A stretch of DNA of 64,000 bases from an uncultured Alphaproteobacteria bacterium (GTDB lineage Bacteria; Pseudomonadota; Alphaproteobacteria; Rickettsiales; CAIJLX01). The position numbers were made by a program, and so were the translations under genes. A model generated the notes under the pieces. It was given only the letters and a program-made list of their open reading frames with translations. It had not been told where the DNA came from and made no database searches. Location: contig CAIJLX010000051.1 of NCBI GenBank assembly GCA_903821695.1, forward strand, positions 1 to 64,000, read 5' to 3'. Shown here in pieces: positions 23,839-32,965 of the stretch. Numbering within the stretch: the first letter of the stretch is position 1; the number at the start of each line of letters is the position of its first letter.

Positions 23839-23875
23839 ATAGATTATATCTATCGTTATTATAAAATCAATCGAT
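23839..23875. promoter_or_regulatory. OxyR binding site
   Basis: ATAG-N7-CTAT-N7-ATAA-N7-CGAT with exact 7-nt spacers between oxyR and ahpC; another ATAG follows 7 nt later (23883-23886). Confidence 0.85.
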
Positions 23876-23946
23876 TATACTTATAGAACTTCTCGGCATA
23901 TAAACACTCTCAGAACCCACAACCAACCAACTAAAGGAGTTTTACT

Positions 23947-24486
23947 ATGTTAGGCATCGGCGCAAAGTTTCCAGAATTTAATCTGAAAGCAGCAGTTTCA
24001 AACGATATCACCACCGCATTCAAAGATATCACCAACAAAAGCTATAAAGGCAAATGGCTAGTCGTATTCTTCTGGCCAAAAGATTTCACCTTTGTGTGCC
24101 CTACCGAAATTGCGGAATTCGGCAAACTGAACAAAGATTTCGCCGATCGCGATGCGCAAGTATTGGGCGCAAGTATCGATAGTGAATTCGTGCACCTCGC
24201 ATGGCGCCAGAACCACAAAGATCTAAATAATCTGCCCTTCCCAATGCTGGCTGATGTGAAGCGTGAGCTTTCTACCGCACTTGGCATTCTCGATCCCGCG
24301 GAAGGTGTCGCACAACGCGCAACCTATATCGTCGATCCGGAAGGCATCGTGCGCTTCGTGATGGTGACCGATTTAAATGTCGGCCGCAACGTGAAGGAAG
24401 TCATCCGCGTGCTGGATGCATTGCAGACCGATGAACTCTGCCCATGCAACTGGGAAAAAGGCAAAGACACGCTGAAGGTGGCCTAA
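23947..24486 (+). CDS. ahpC: Peroxiredoxin AhpC
   Basis: FFWPKDFTFVCPTEIAEFGKL peroxidatic Cys motif; resolving Cys LCPCNWEKG. Confidence 0.96.
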   Translation: MLGIGAKFPEFNLKAAVSNDITTAFKDITNKSYKGKWLVVFFWPKDFTFVCPTEIAEFGKLNKDFADRDAQVLGASIDSEFVHLAWRQNHKDLNNLPFPMLADVKRELSTALGILDPAEGVAQRATYIVDPEGIVRFVMVTDLNVGRNVKEVIRVLDALQTDELCPCNWEKGKDTLKVA

Positions 24487-24491
24487 AGGCC

Positions 24492-24540
24492 GATGAGGGA
24501 TGAATGGATGAGTGATAAGCTAATCCGTTCATCCCTCATC
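24492..24540. repeat. Strong ahpC-ahpD intergenic hairpin
   Basis: GATGAGGGATGAATGG / CCGTTCATCCCTCATC, 16-bp arms with one T-G position, 17-nt loop, no T tract. Confidence 0.75.
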
Positions 24541-24572
24541 CAATCATCTTTCATCACATTTTGGAGAAACCT

Positions 24573-25097
24573 ATGTCGCTCGAACAACTCAAAGATCAAT
24601 TACCCGATTATGCCAAAGATATACGCCTTAATCTAAGCAGTGTCTTAACTGCCGAAGGCGCAACAGATTTGAGCATCAACCAAATTCACGGCGTTGCACT
24701 TTCTTCCGCCTATGCCACACGGAATCAGACAGTGATTGCGGCAATCAAAGCCGAAGTGTCACTCTCCGATGCCGAACATGAGGCAGCTAAAGCCGCCGCA
24801 ACCATTATGGGCATGAACAATATTTATTACCGCTTCGTGCATTTAGTGGGCGATGAAGAATACAAAAAAATGCCCGCCAAACTCCGCATGAACGTGATCG
24901 GGGCCCCCGGCATTCCAAAAGTGGATTTTGAGCTTTATTCACTCGCCGTTTCCGCCATCAACGGCTGCGGCATGTGCATCGAAGCGCATAACCATGAAGT
25001 GTTAAAAGCCGGTGTAACGAAATTAGGCATCCAATCCGCCATCCGGATTGCAGCGGTAATTAACGCGACGGCCCAGGGGCTGGCGATTGCTGATTAA
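24573..25097 (+). CDS. ahpD: Alkyl hydroperoxide reductase AhpD
   Basis: AINGCGMCIEAHNHEV CxxC motif; start MSLEQLKDQL. Confidence 0.95.
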   Translation: MSLEQLKDQLPDYAKDIRLNLSSVLTAEGATDLSINQIHGVALSSAYATRNQTVIAAIKAEVSLSDAEHEAAKAAATIMGMNNIYYRFVHLVGDEEYKKMPAKLRMNVIGAPGIPKVDFELYSLAVSAINGCGMCIEAHNHEVLKAGVTKLGIQSAIRIAAVINATAQGLAIAD

Positions 25098-26127
25098 CAA
25101 GGATAAGGTTTGCAGGATAAAGCTTGTTTAAATCTAAAGATGTGCCTGGTGGAAAGCGATACACAATAAATTTATCCTGTGAGAATCTTGCCTCACCGAG
25201 CCCATTCCCGAAAGTATATTGACGTTTGGCTGGAAATATATCTTTAAACATTTCAGGTGCGGATTCGGTATTTAGTACCGCATAGACATTTCCAGCACCG
25301 ATTACCTTTCCAATACCATTTTTATTTACAGATAGTGAGGTGTAGGTATCAACCCCTACTCCGGTAAGCTCTGGGTGTTTTTCGATCATAGTGAGCAGCC
25401 GGCCTAGCCGCTCAAACTCGCCCAGATGCATGTCATAAATAGTATGAGGAAAAATGGCCAAGCCAGGATTCATTCTTGCTCGTACTTTTTCTGGCTCGTG
25501 TGAACGACCACCAGTAGGCATTATCTTTCCGATAAGCGCTGTTGAGGCGGAATTGGTGCCAATGACACAATTTCCTTCTTGTGCCGCTTTCATAAATGCT
25601 TCCAGTGTAAGTTTGCCAGCTTGCAGCGCATCCCACAGATCGTCCTGATCACCACCTGGCAAAAGGATTAAATCTGCGCGGGAAATTAAGGTCGCATTAT
25701 CTTTATCGTTATAGTCACCTATGTGACCGATATAATTCACCTTACTGGTTGGAGAAAGATAATTGATGATGCTTATATAGCGTGCACCCGTCTCATCTGC
25801 TTTCTGGCCAGATGCACCTGTAATAACAACAGTCGTAGGAGATTCTTTACCCGTTTGACGAAAACACTCCGCAAAATATCCATGTGCATCGACCGTTTCT
25901 TTAGAGAAAATACTAATCGGCGCATCACAGCGCACCACATCTGAATTTGGTGCAAATACCTCATCACCAACTGTGCCGCCACCGGCAATAATAAAATGAC
26001 TATGTTTTACTTTTGTTTGCGTCTGACGCTCCGCGCCAATTTCCTGCCCTATATTATTGCGAGCAGTTTCCGCACATAATGCCAAAGAGTTCAAAGATAA
26101 ACCCAATAATCTCCGCCAGCCAATCAT
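25060..26127 (-). CDS. Cyanophycinase-like S51 family protein
   Basis: HFIIAGGGTVGDEV, ADLILLPGGDQDDLWDAL, CVIGTNSASTALIG. Convergent 3' overlap with ahpD. Confidence 0.8.
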   Translation of the reverse strand: MIGWRRLLGLSLNSLALCAETARNNIGQEIGAERQTQTKVKHSHFIIAGGGTVGDEVFAPNSDVVRCDAPISIFSKETVDAHGYFAECFRQTGKESPTTVVITGASGQKADETGARYISIINYLSPTSKVNYIGHIGDYNDKDNATLISRADLILLPGGDQDDLWDALQAGKLTLEAFMKAAQEGNCVIGTNSASTALIGKIMPTGGRSHEPEKVRARMNPGLAIFPHTIYDMHLGEFERLGRLLTMIEKHPELTGVGVDTYTSLSVNKNGIGKVIGAGNVYAVLNTESAPEMFKDIFPAKRQYTFGNGLGEARFSQDKFIVYRFPPGTSLDLNKLYPANLILVNQQSPAPGPSR

Positions 26128-26209
26128 GGATAAAGGCTCCTTTACTCATGTGACTATAATCCCAATTTGGTAAATAAATCGTTAAGCAAAACAGAAAGTT
26201 GGACTGAAT

Positions 26210-26572
26210 TTACTTTCTGCGCCAAAACACCAGAAAACCGGCAAAAAGTAGCCCAAATGGCCCGAACCATAGCAATAATGTGCCTATTTCCAGCGGCGGA
26301 GTAGTGGCAATTTCCGCGCCATAGCGGGTTTCTAGGTAGGCGATTATTTGGGCATCGGTGGCGCCAGCCGTGATTTTTTCGCGGATGAGTTTGCGCATGT
26401 CTTGGGCGATGGCGGCGTCGGATTCGCTTAAAGGCTGACCCTGGCAAACGACGCATTTGAGTTCGCGGAAGAGGGTTTGGGCGCGCGCTTCCTGGGCAGC
26501 ATCAGGCAGGGTTTGGTCGATGGTGAAGGCGGAGAGGATGAGGATTAAACTGATGGCCAGAAGTTTGCTCAT
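26210..26572 (-). CDS. ccmH: Cytochrome c maturation protein CcmH
   Basis: LFRELKCVVCQGQPLSESDAAIAQDMRKLIREKI. Confidence 0.95.
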   Translation of the reverse strand: MSKLLAISLILILSAFTIDQTLPDAAQEARAQTLFRELKCVVCQGQPLSESDAAIAQDMRKLIREKITAGATDAQIIAYLETRYGAEIATTPPLEIGTLLLWFGPFGLLFAGFLVFWRRK

Positions 26573-27063
26573 TTTAACCTGTCCAAAATATCATGCTCAA
26601 TTTGGTCTTCGGTCAGTGGCCCTTTGAAATGGGCGATGATGCGGCGGTCTTTGGAAATTAAAAAACTTTCCGGTGTACCGCTGATGCCTAATTCAAGCCC
26701 AAGCATACCATCGTCATAACCAATTTTTTGATAGGGGCTGCCCGCTTGCTTTAGCCAGGTCTGAAGCGCTTCCGGTTTATCTTTCCAGGCAACGCCATAA
26801 ATCGGAATTTTTTTGGCGAGTTTGACCAATAACGGGTGCTCGATTTTACATGCCGCACACCAAGAGGCGGTGATATGAAGTAGCGATGCGCCCTTGATAT
26901 CGTTATTGCTAAGCCCATTGATGGCAAAGCTTGGCAAGGCCCGATCGACCACAACCGAAGGCGGCTGCGTAACCATTTTTAAGTTTTGCTGAAGCAAGGA
27001 ATAGAGCATCGCCGCGAGTGCGATTAATAGGATGAGCGGAAGAAAATACACCCAACGTTTCAT
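26569..27063 (-). CDS. ccmG: Thiol:disulfide interchange protein CcmG/DsbE
   Basis: LLHITASWCAACKIEHP, GISGTPESFLI; start revised to MKRWVYFLPLI. Confidence 0.94.
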   Translation of the reverse strand: MKRWVYFLPLILLIALAAMLYSLLQQNLKMVTQPPSVVVDRALPSFAINGLSNNDIKGASLLHITASWCAACKIEHPLLVKLAKKIPIYGVAWKDKPEALQTWLKQAGSPYQKIGYDDGMLGLELGISGTPESFLISKDRRIIAHFKGPLTEDQIEHDILDRLK

Positions 27064-28889
27064 CGCTTCCTCCGAAGCGCAACGCCCAACGCGCCGCCAA
27101 GAGCCATCAACGCCGCGCCACCCCAAATGCCAAACATCATCGGCCGCCAATAAATGCGAACGGCGAAGCTATTATGTTTTAAATCGCGATCGCCGATCAC
27201 CAGATAGAGATCACCATTCCAACGTCTGGCTAATGCAGTCTCATTTGTCTTTTGCCCTTCCACAGGGAAATAGCGGGTTTGTGGATAGAGGTCGGAAAGG
27301 CGGCTGCCATATTGCGCGATGAAATGACCCTCGCGCGCAATGTAATTATCGCCATCGACCGCTTTTACTTCCTGTAATTTTATTTCGTAACCAGCGAACT
27401 TCGTGGTGTCGCCGATTTTCATATTGAGTTCTTGCTGCGTGCCTAAGGCAAAATGGATAACAATAGAAAGTGCGACGATAGCAACGCCCACATGCGCAAG
27501 CCACATCGGCCAAATGTTTTTTTGGCGTGGAATATTGAGCGCCATGCTGATCACAAGCCATAAAGCACCCCATAGGCTTAAAAATGGAATGACTTCGTGA
27601 ATAAAAATGAGGCAGATACCAAGCGCGATGATCGGCGGCAAGAGCATTTTCTGTTTCGGCTTATCCTTGCGCCAAGCAATTCCGCTGCCAATGGCGCAGA
27701 GTGCTAATGTAAGGCCTGCGATAGGATTAAAGGTTGTATTGAAATACGGTGTGCCGACAGAAATAGAACCGAGATTGAAGGCATGCATGAATAATGGATA
27801 GAGCGTGCCGATTAAAACGGTGACGCATAATGTCATCAGCAATAAATTATTGAGTAGCAAAAAACCTTCGCGGGAGAAGAGGCCGTAATTTTCGGTTGGC
27901 TTGATGCGTGCACCGTTCATCGCAAACAATACAAATGCGCTACCGATAAAAATCGTCAGCAATAATAAAATGCCTAATCCGCGGCCGGGATCTAACGCGA
28001 AACTATGCACCGAACTGAGCACACCGGAACGCACAAGAAAAAACCCGATGAGACCTAATGCAAACGTCAGAACCGCTAGCATAATAGACCAACGAATTTG
28101 TGCGCCCTGCACTTCAACGACGCGCAAACTATGAATAAGTGCGGTACCGGCAAGCCATGGAAGCAGCGATGCGTTTTCGACCGGATCCCAGAACCAGAAA
28201 CCGCCCCACCCTAATTCGCGATACGCCCACCAACTGCCGAGTGTGATGCCTATAGTGAGCAACACCCACGCAATTTGCATGTAGGGGCGCAATTCTTTTG
28301 CCCAGCGTTTCGCATCTTTGGGCAACATCAAAACGGCAACAGCGTGGCTGAAGGCAAGCGAGAAAAAAACATAACCCGCATACAGCATCGGCGGATGCAT
28401 CGCGAGGCCGATATCCTGCAAAATAGGGTTAAGACCGTTGCCTTCAAAAGGCGTTGGGAATAAACGAACGAAGGGATTGGAGGTGAAGATGGTGAAGGCT
28501 GAAAAACCGGCAATCAGCGCACCTTGGCTGCCCAATACGCGCAACATGAAAGGGCTTTTTTGACGGAAGGCGAAGAAAAGATAAAGACAGCTAAGTGCGG
28601 CTAGAAACCAGGTGAATAAAAGGATTGAGCCTTCGTGATTCGCCCATGTGCCCGAAATTTTATAGATAAGTGGTTTGCTGCTGTGGGAATGTTCCGCCAC
28701 CAACTCCACCGAAAAATCAGAGATAGCGAAAGAATAGACCAATGCGCCGAAGGCAAGGCTTGCTAAAATGCCCGAAACAATTGTCGCAGCGCAGACATAT
28801 TCTTTGTATTTCCCGAACAGGCCAAAGGTCTGCACCAATCCCATCAATAGCAATAATTGCAAACAAGTTGCGCCGATAAGCGGTATCAT
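27060..28889 (-). CDS. ccmF: Heme lyase CcmF
   Basis: ELGWGGFWFWDPVENASLLPWLAGTALIHSL WWD motif; ATGA overlap with ccmG. Confidence 0.97.
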   Translation of the reverse strand: MIPLIGATCLQLLLLMGLVQTFGLFGKYKEYVCAATIVSGILASLAFGALVYSFAISDFSVELVAEHSHSSKPLIYKISGTWANHEGSILLFTWFLAALSCLYLFFAFRQKSPFMLRVLGSQGALIAGFSAFTIFTSNPFVRLFPTPFEGNGLNPILQDIGLAMHPPMLYAGYVFFSLAFSHAVAVLMLPKDAKRWAKELRPYMQIAWVLLTIGITLGSWWAYRELGWGGFWFWDPVENASLLPWLAGTALIHSLRVVEVQGAQIRWSIMLAVLTFALGLIGFFLVRSGVLSSVHSFALDPGRGLGILLLLTIFIGSAFVLFAMNGARIKPTENYGLFSREGFLLLNNLLLMTLCVTVLIGTLYPLFMHAFNLGSISVGTPYFNTTFNPIAGLTLALCAIGSGIAWRKDKPKQKMLLPPIIALGICLIFIHEVIPFLSLWGALWLVISMALNIPRQKNIWPMWLAHVGVAIVALSIVIHFALGTQQELNMKIGDTTKFAGYEIKLQEVKAVDGDNYIAREGHFIAQYGSRLSDLYPQTRYFPVEGQKTNETALARRWNGDLYLVIGDRDLKHNSFAVRIYWRPMMFGIWGGAALMALGGALGVALRRKR

Positions 28890-29338
28890 GGTTTGATGCC
28901 TTTAGTTTGCACTTGCTGTTTCCAGTGTCCGGACTTTTTAATCGCCGCAGCAACTTCCGGCGGCATATAATTTTCATCATGCTTTGCCAGCAAATTAGTG
29001 GCGATAAATTGTCCGTTTATGAAATTACCTTCGGCCACAATCCCCTGCCCTTCGCGGAACAAACCGGGCGTGATGCCCTGATAGGTGATGTGGATTGTGT
29101 GTGCGGTATCAGTGACCTCAAACTCAATTTTATCTTTTTCTTTTTTGACCGATTTTTCGACTACTAATCCGCCAATGCGGATGCGCTGTTCGGGCCCCGG
29201 CTTTTTTACGAGTAGTTCAGAAGGACTATAGAAAAACACGATATTTTCTTTGAGCGCCGAGAGAATCAACATCACGCCGATGCTCACAGAAATGAGCGCA
29301 ATCAATAGGTAAATGAAGCGTTTATATTTTGGTTTCAT
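28886..29338 (-). CDS. ccmE: Heme chaperone CcmE
   Basis: MKPKYKRFIYLLIALISVSIGVMLIL; LLAKHDENYMPPEV heme-binding His motif. Confidence 0.96.
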   Translation of the reverse strand: MKPKYKRFIYLLIALISVSIGVMLILSALKENIVFFYSPSELLVKKPGPEQRIRIGGLVVEKSVKKEKDKIEFEVTDTAHTIHITYQGITPGLFREGQGIVAEGNFINGQFIATNLLAKHDENYMPPEVAAAIKKSGHWKQQVQTKGIKP

Positions 29339-29450
29339 TGCGGGCTTTTTTATACGCACGCGCGACAGCAAATACAAGCCCAGCCAAAGCAATAATGGCA
29401 AGCGCATAAGCGGCGATTACAAAATCAACATGAGGAGCGTTTAAGTCCAT
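29322..29450 (-). CDS. ccmD: CcmD (42 aa), not in ORF track
   Basis: MDLNAPHVDFVIAAYALAIIALAGLVFAVARAYKKARNETKI*; single TM with basic tail immediately upstream of ccmE. Confidence 0.88.
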   Translation of the reverse strand: MDLNAPHVDFVIAAYALAIIALAGLVFAVARAYKKARNETKI

Positions 29451-29465
29451 GCCGTATTTATAGCG

Positions 29466-30191
29466 TTACTGAATGCATTGTACATTGATAATATAACGCT
29501 GCCCTGCCTCGAATTTTTGCTCATCCGTCATAGGCTGAAAATTGAGCATGTTGCTGTAACTGACAAAATTGGCCTGCAGAAAACGGGTCACGACCGGCAG
29601 GTTAATCGCGATATCGGAGGATTGCTCCGCCGTGCGACTTAATTCCTGCTGTGTGCCATCTCTTAGCTCTCTATATTTTACCTGCACGAAACTCACTCTG
29701 CCGCGCACAACGCCAATGACGTTGCCGAATTGATCGAGCAACGGACCGCCGCTATTTCCATGTTGCAATGCTTGCGTAAATTGTAGCCAGCCTGTTTGCC
29801 CGGAAGGACCTTTGGTGTCGATAATTTGGGCGGTACGCATGCGATATTGATCGGCTCGTCCATTTTCTGCCGGAAAACCGATGACGGTCACTTCATCTCC
29901 CGGTTTCAAATTCTGCTCATAACGCATCGTCGCAATATAACCCGGCTTTTTATTGGCCTCGAGCAACGCAAGATCATTCTCTTCATCGACCGCCTTTAGC
30001 ACCGCATCCACCGTTTCATCGGCTGATCTAACGCGGATCGATTTACAGTTTTGCACTACGTGATTATTGGTAATCACATGTCCATCGGGGCTTACATAAA
30101 ATCCGGTGCCACTTGAAATGGTGATCATCTCTGCATCTGCTGAAAAGCAGAATAAAACCACTAATGCCGCGAGATAAAATCTATTTACCAT
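29466..30191 (-). CDS. Secreted trypsin-like serine protease (S1C/HtrA-like)
   Basis: GTGFYVSPDGHVITNNHVV, ENDLALLEA, GNSGGPLLDQFGNVIGVV triad motifs. Confidence 0.9.
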   Translation of the reverse strand: MVNRFYLAALVVLFCFSADAEMITISSGTGFYVSPDGHVITNNHVVQNCKSIRVRSADETVDAVLKAVDEENDLALLEANKKPGYIATMRYEQNLKPGDEVTVIGFPAENGRADQYRMRTAQIIDTKGPSGQTGWLQFTQALQHGNSGGPLLDQFGNVIGVVRGRVSFVQVKYRELRDGTQQELSRTAEQSSDIAINLPVVTRFLQANFVSYSNMLNFQPMTDEQKFEAGQRYIINVQCIQ

Positions 30192-32811
30192 CCGCGATTT
30201 CTTTCAATTGGTAAATCAAATCCAATGCATCACGTGGCGAAAGCGAATCCGCATTTACCGATTCCAACATGCTATCCAGTTTGCTTTTTTGCACCGGAGG
30301 TTGCGCAGTAAACAGGGGCAGATCTCCCGAAAGTTGGTTTAATTTTTGATGGTTTTTATCTGTCTCCAACAACGCCAATACTTCCGATGCTCGTTTAATC
30401 ACCGGCTTTGGCAAACCAGCCAGTTTCGCGACATGCACGCCATAGGAACGATCCGCATTGCCCTTCACAACTTCATATAAAAACACGACATCACCATTCC
30501 ATTCTTTCACACGCACGGTGTGGCAGGAAAGTGCAGGTAGCGATGCGGCGAGTGCGGTGAGTTCGTGGTAATGCGTTGCAAATAATCCCCGGCATTTGTT
30601 GGTGTGGTGCAGATGTTCAAGTACGGCCCAGGCGATCGATAATCCATCATAAGTCGAAGTGCCGCGACCTATTTCATCGAGGATGACTAAGGAATGTGGT
30701 GTGGCTTGATGCAAGATTGCAGCGGTTTCAAACATTTCGACCATGAAGGTAGAGCGGCCACGCGCCAAATCATCCGCTGCACCCACACGGCTGAATACCC
30801 GATCTACGACACCGATATGAGCGGATTCGGCAGGAACGAAACTGCCCATTTGCGCGAGGATGACGATCAATGCGTTTTGGCGGAGGAACGTACTTTTACC
30901 CGCCATATTGGGACCAGTCATCAGCCAGAGGCGCTGCTGGCCCGATAAATCACAATCATTGGCGACGAAATTATTTTGGGTGAAGGCTTCGACCACCGGG
31001 TGCCGCGCATTAATAATATTAAACGCAGTCGAGTGATCGATTTTTGGGCGGCAATAATTTTTCTCGGCAGCAAGCGCTGCGAGACTGCTTGATACATCTA
31101 ATGTCGCGAGTGCTTGTGCGCTTAGGCGAATGGTTTCGGCTTGTTTGATGGCATTTACAATCAGCTCTTCGAATAATTGGAGTTCGAGAGAGAGCGAAAA
31201 TTCTTTGGCTTGGATGAGGCGCTGTTCGAGCTCCTTCATTTCTGGCGTGCTATAACGCACCGCGCCAGCCATGGTTTGACGGTGGACGAATGGGGCAGAC
31301 ATTTTGTCGATATGTTGGGCGCTCACTTCGACATACATGCCGATCACATTATTTTCGCTGAGCTTTAAATTATTAATGCCGGTTTCTTTGCGATAACGAT
31401 CACGGAGTTTTAGTTTTGCTTCTTCACTATGGTCACGCGCCTCGCGATACTGATCGAGTGTTGGGTTATAACCTGCACGGATAAAATTGCCTTCACGGGC
31501 GTGATATGGCACTTGATCCGCCATTGCCGATTCTAGCAAAAATAACAGTTCACTGTGATTGCCCAATTGCTCGATTAATCCTGAAATTGCTGGCGGTGCA
31601 TCGCTGCCATTTACCGCGAACACACCCGCAATCAACATGGCCTGCTTCAAGCCAAAGCGAATGGAGAGCATATCTTTTGGCGTGCCACGGCTCATCATTA
31701 GACGCGATAATGCGCGCTCCATATCCGGCAGACCTTGCAGATGTTGGCGCACTGCATCGCGTATTGGAGATTGCTCGACAAAGTAAGCCACACGATTCAG
31801 CCGTGCATCAATCGCGCCGGCATCCAGCAACGGTGCATAAAGATGTTGCCGCAATAAGCGTGTGCCTGCGGCGGTAACGGTTTTATCGATCACCGAAAGC
31901 AGACTGCCGATCGCTTGACCAGAAGTTGTCATGCCTAGTTCAAGATTACGGCGAGTGGCGGCATCCATACCCATGAAACGTTCGCGTTCGAAACGTTGTG
32001 GCAGATTAAGCGAAGGCAAATTATCGCGCTGGGTAATTTGTATATATTCCAATATCGCACCACACGCCGCAATCTCTGGCGGTGTCACTGCATGGCGTAA
32101 AGATTCGGCGAGTGCACCATAAAATTGCTCCAGTGAGCGTTCGGCTTTGGCGGCCGCGAAGAAACTAATCACTTGTGGCGAGAGCGCTTGTTTATATTCT
32201 TTCAGCACTTGCCAGATCGCATCATCCTTCATCAAATTTTCAGGAAATAATAATTCCTTGGGGCTGATGCGTGAGAGATCGGATGACAGTGATTCCGGCG
32301 TAGTGGTCGACATATAAAATTCGCCGGTAGTAATATCGGTATATGCCAATGCCCAACCGGATTTATCTTTTACCAGCGCGGCGAGATATTGCGATGCTTT
32401 CGCTTCGACCATCGTTTCTTCGGTCAATGTGCCGGGTGTTAAAATACGCACCACTTCACGGCGGACGACGGCTTTATAGCCCCGTTTCTTTGCTTCTTTC
32501 GGATCTTCCATCTGCTCACAGAGCGCAAGCTTAAACCCCTGGCGCATGAGTTTTTCGATATAGGCATCGGCGGCATGATGCGGCACCCCGCACATCGGAA
32601 TATCAGCCCCCGCTTGTTTGCCACGACGGGTTAGCGCGATGTCCAGTGCCTTACTTGCTGCAATCGCATCATCAAAAAATATTTCGAAAAAATCACCCAT
32701 TTGAAACAACACCAAGCAATCCGGATGCTGCGCTTTTACCGCGAGATATTGCTGCATCGCGGGGGTCACATCTTCAGGCTGTGGCATGGGAAGGGCGGTC
32801 ATTATGTTCAT
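30181..32811 (-). CDS. mutS: DNA mismatch repair protein MutS
   Basis: FFEIFFDDAI, TGPNMAGKSTFLRQNALIVILAQMGSFVPA, DEIGRGTSTYDGLSIAWA. Confidence 0.98.
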   Translation of the reverse strand: MNIMTALPMPQPEDVTPAMQQYLAVKAQHPDCLVLFQMGDFFEIFFDDAIAASKALDIALTRRGKQAGADIPMCGVPHHAADAYIEKLMRQGFKLALCEQMEDPKEAKKRGYKAVVRREVVRILTPGTLTEETMVEAKASQYLAALVKDKSGWALAYTDITTGEFYMSTTTPESLSSDLSRISPKELLFPENLMKDDAIWQVLKEYKQALSPQVISFFAAAKAERSLEQFYGALAESLRHAVTPPEIAACGAILEYIQITQRDNLPSLNLPQRFERERFMGMDAATRRNLELGMTTSGQAIGSLLSVIDKTVTAAGTRLLRQHLYAPLLDAGAIDARLNRVAYFVEQSPIRDAVRQHLQGLPDMERALSRLMMSRGTPKDMLSIRFGLKQAMLIAGVFAVNGSDAPPAISGLIEQLGNHSELLFLLESAMADQVPYHAREGNFIRAGYNPTLDQYREARDHSEEAKLKLRDRYRKETGINNLKLSENNVIGMYVEVSAQHIDKMSAPFVHRQTMAGAVRYSTPEMKELEQRLIQAKEFSLSLELQLFEELIVNAIKQAETIRLSAQALATLDVSSSLAALAAEKNYCRPKIDHSTAFNIINARHPVVEAFTQNNFVANDCDLSGQQRLWLMTGPNMAGKSTFLRQNALIVILAQMGSFVPAESAHIGVVDRVFSRVGAADDLARGRSTFMVEMFETAAILHQATPHSLVILDEIGRGTSTYDGLSIAWAVLEHLHHTNKCRGLFATHYHELTALAASLPALSCHTVRVKEWNGDVVFLYEVVKGNADRSYGVHVAKLAGLPKPVIKRASEVLALLETDKNHQKLNQLSGDLPLFTAQPPVQKSKLDSMLESVNADSLSPRDALDLIYQLKEIADGK

Positions 32812-32899
32812 TATAGAAAGTCACGTTTGAGATGCAACCCTGGGCGCCGGCGCTTGTGCAGTGCAGCATAATAACTAGGGTTTTCAAGGGTTTTAACGT

Positions 32900-32928
32900 T
32901 TGACAAGGGGGGTAAATTTGTTACTTAT
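32900..32928 (+). promoter_or_regulatory. Putative sigma70 promoter of maeB
   Basis: TTGACA (32900) - 17 nt - ACTTAT (32923). Confidence 0.45.
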
Positions 32929-32965
32929 CTTGCTCCTCACATAATTTTATATAAGCGAAGAGACA

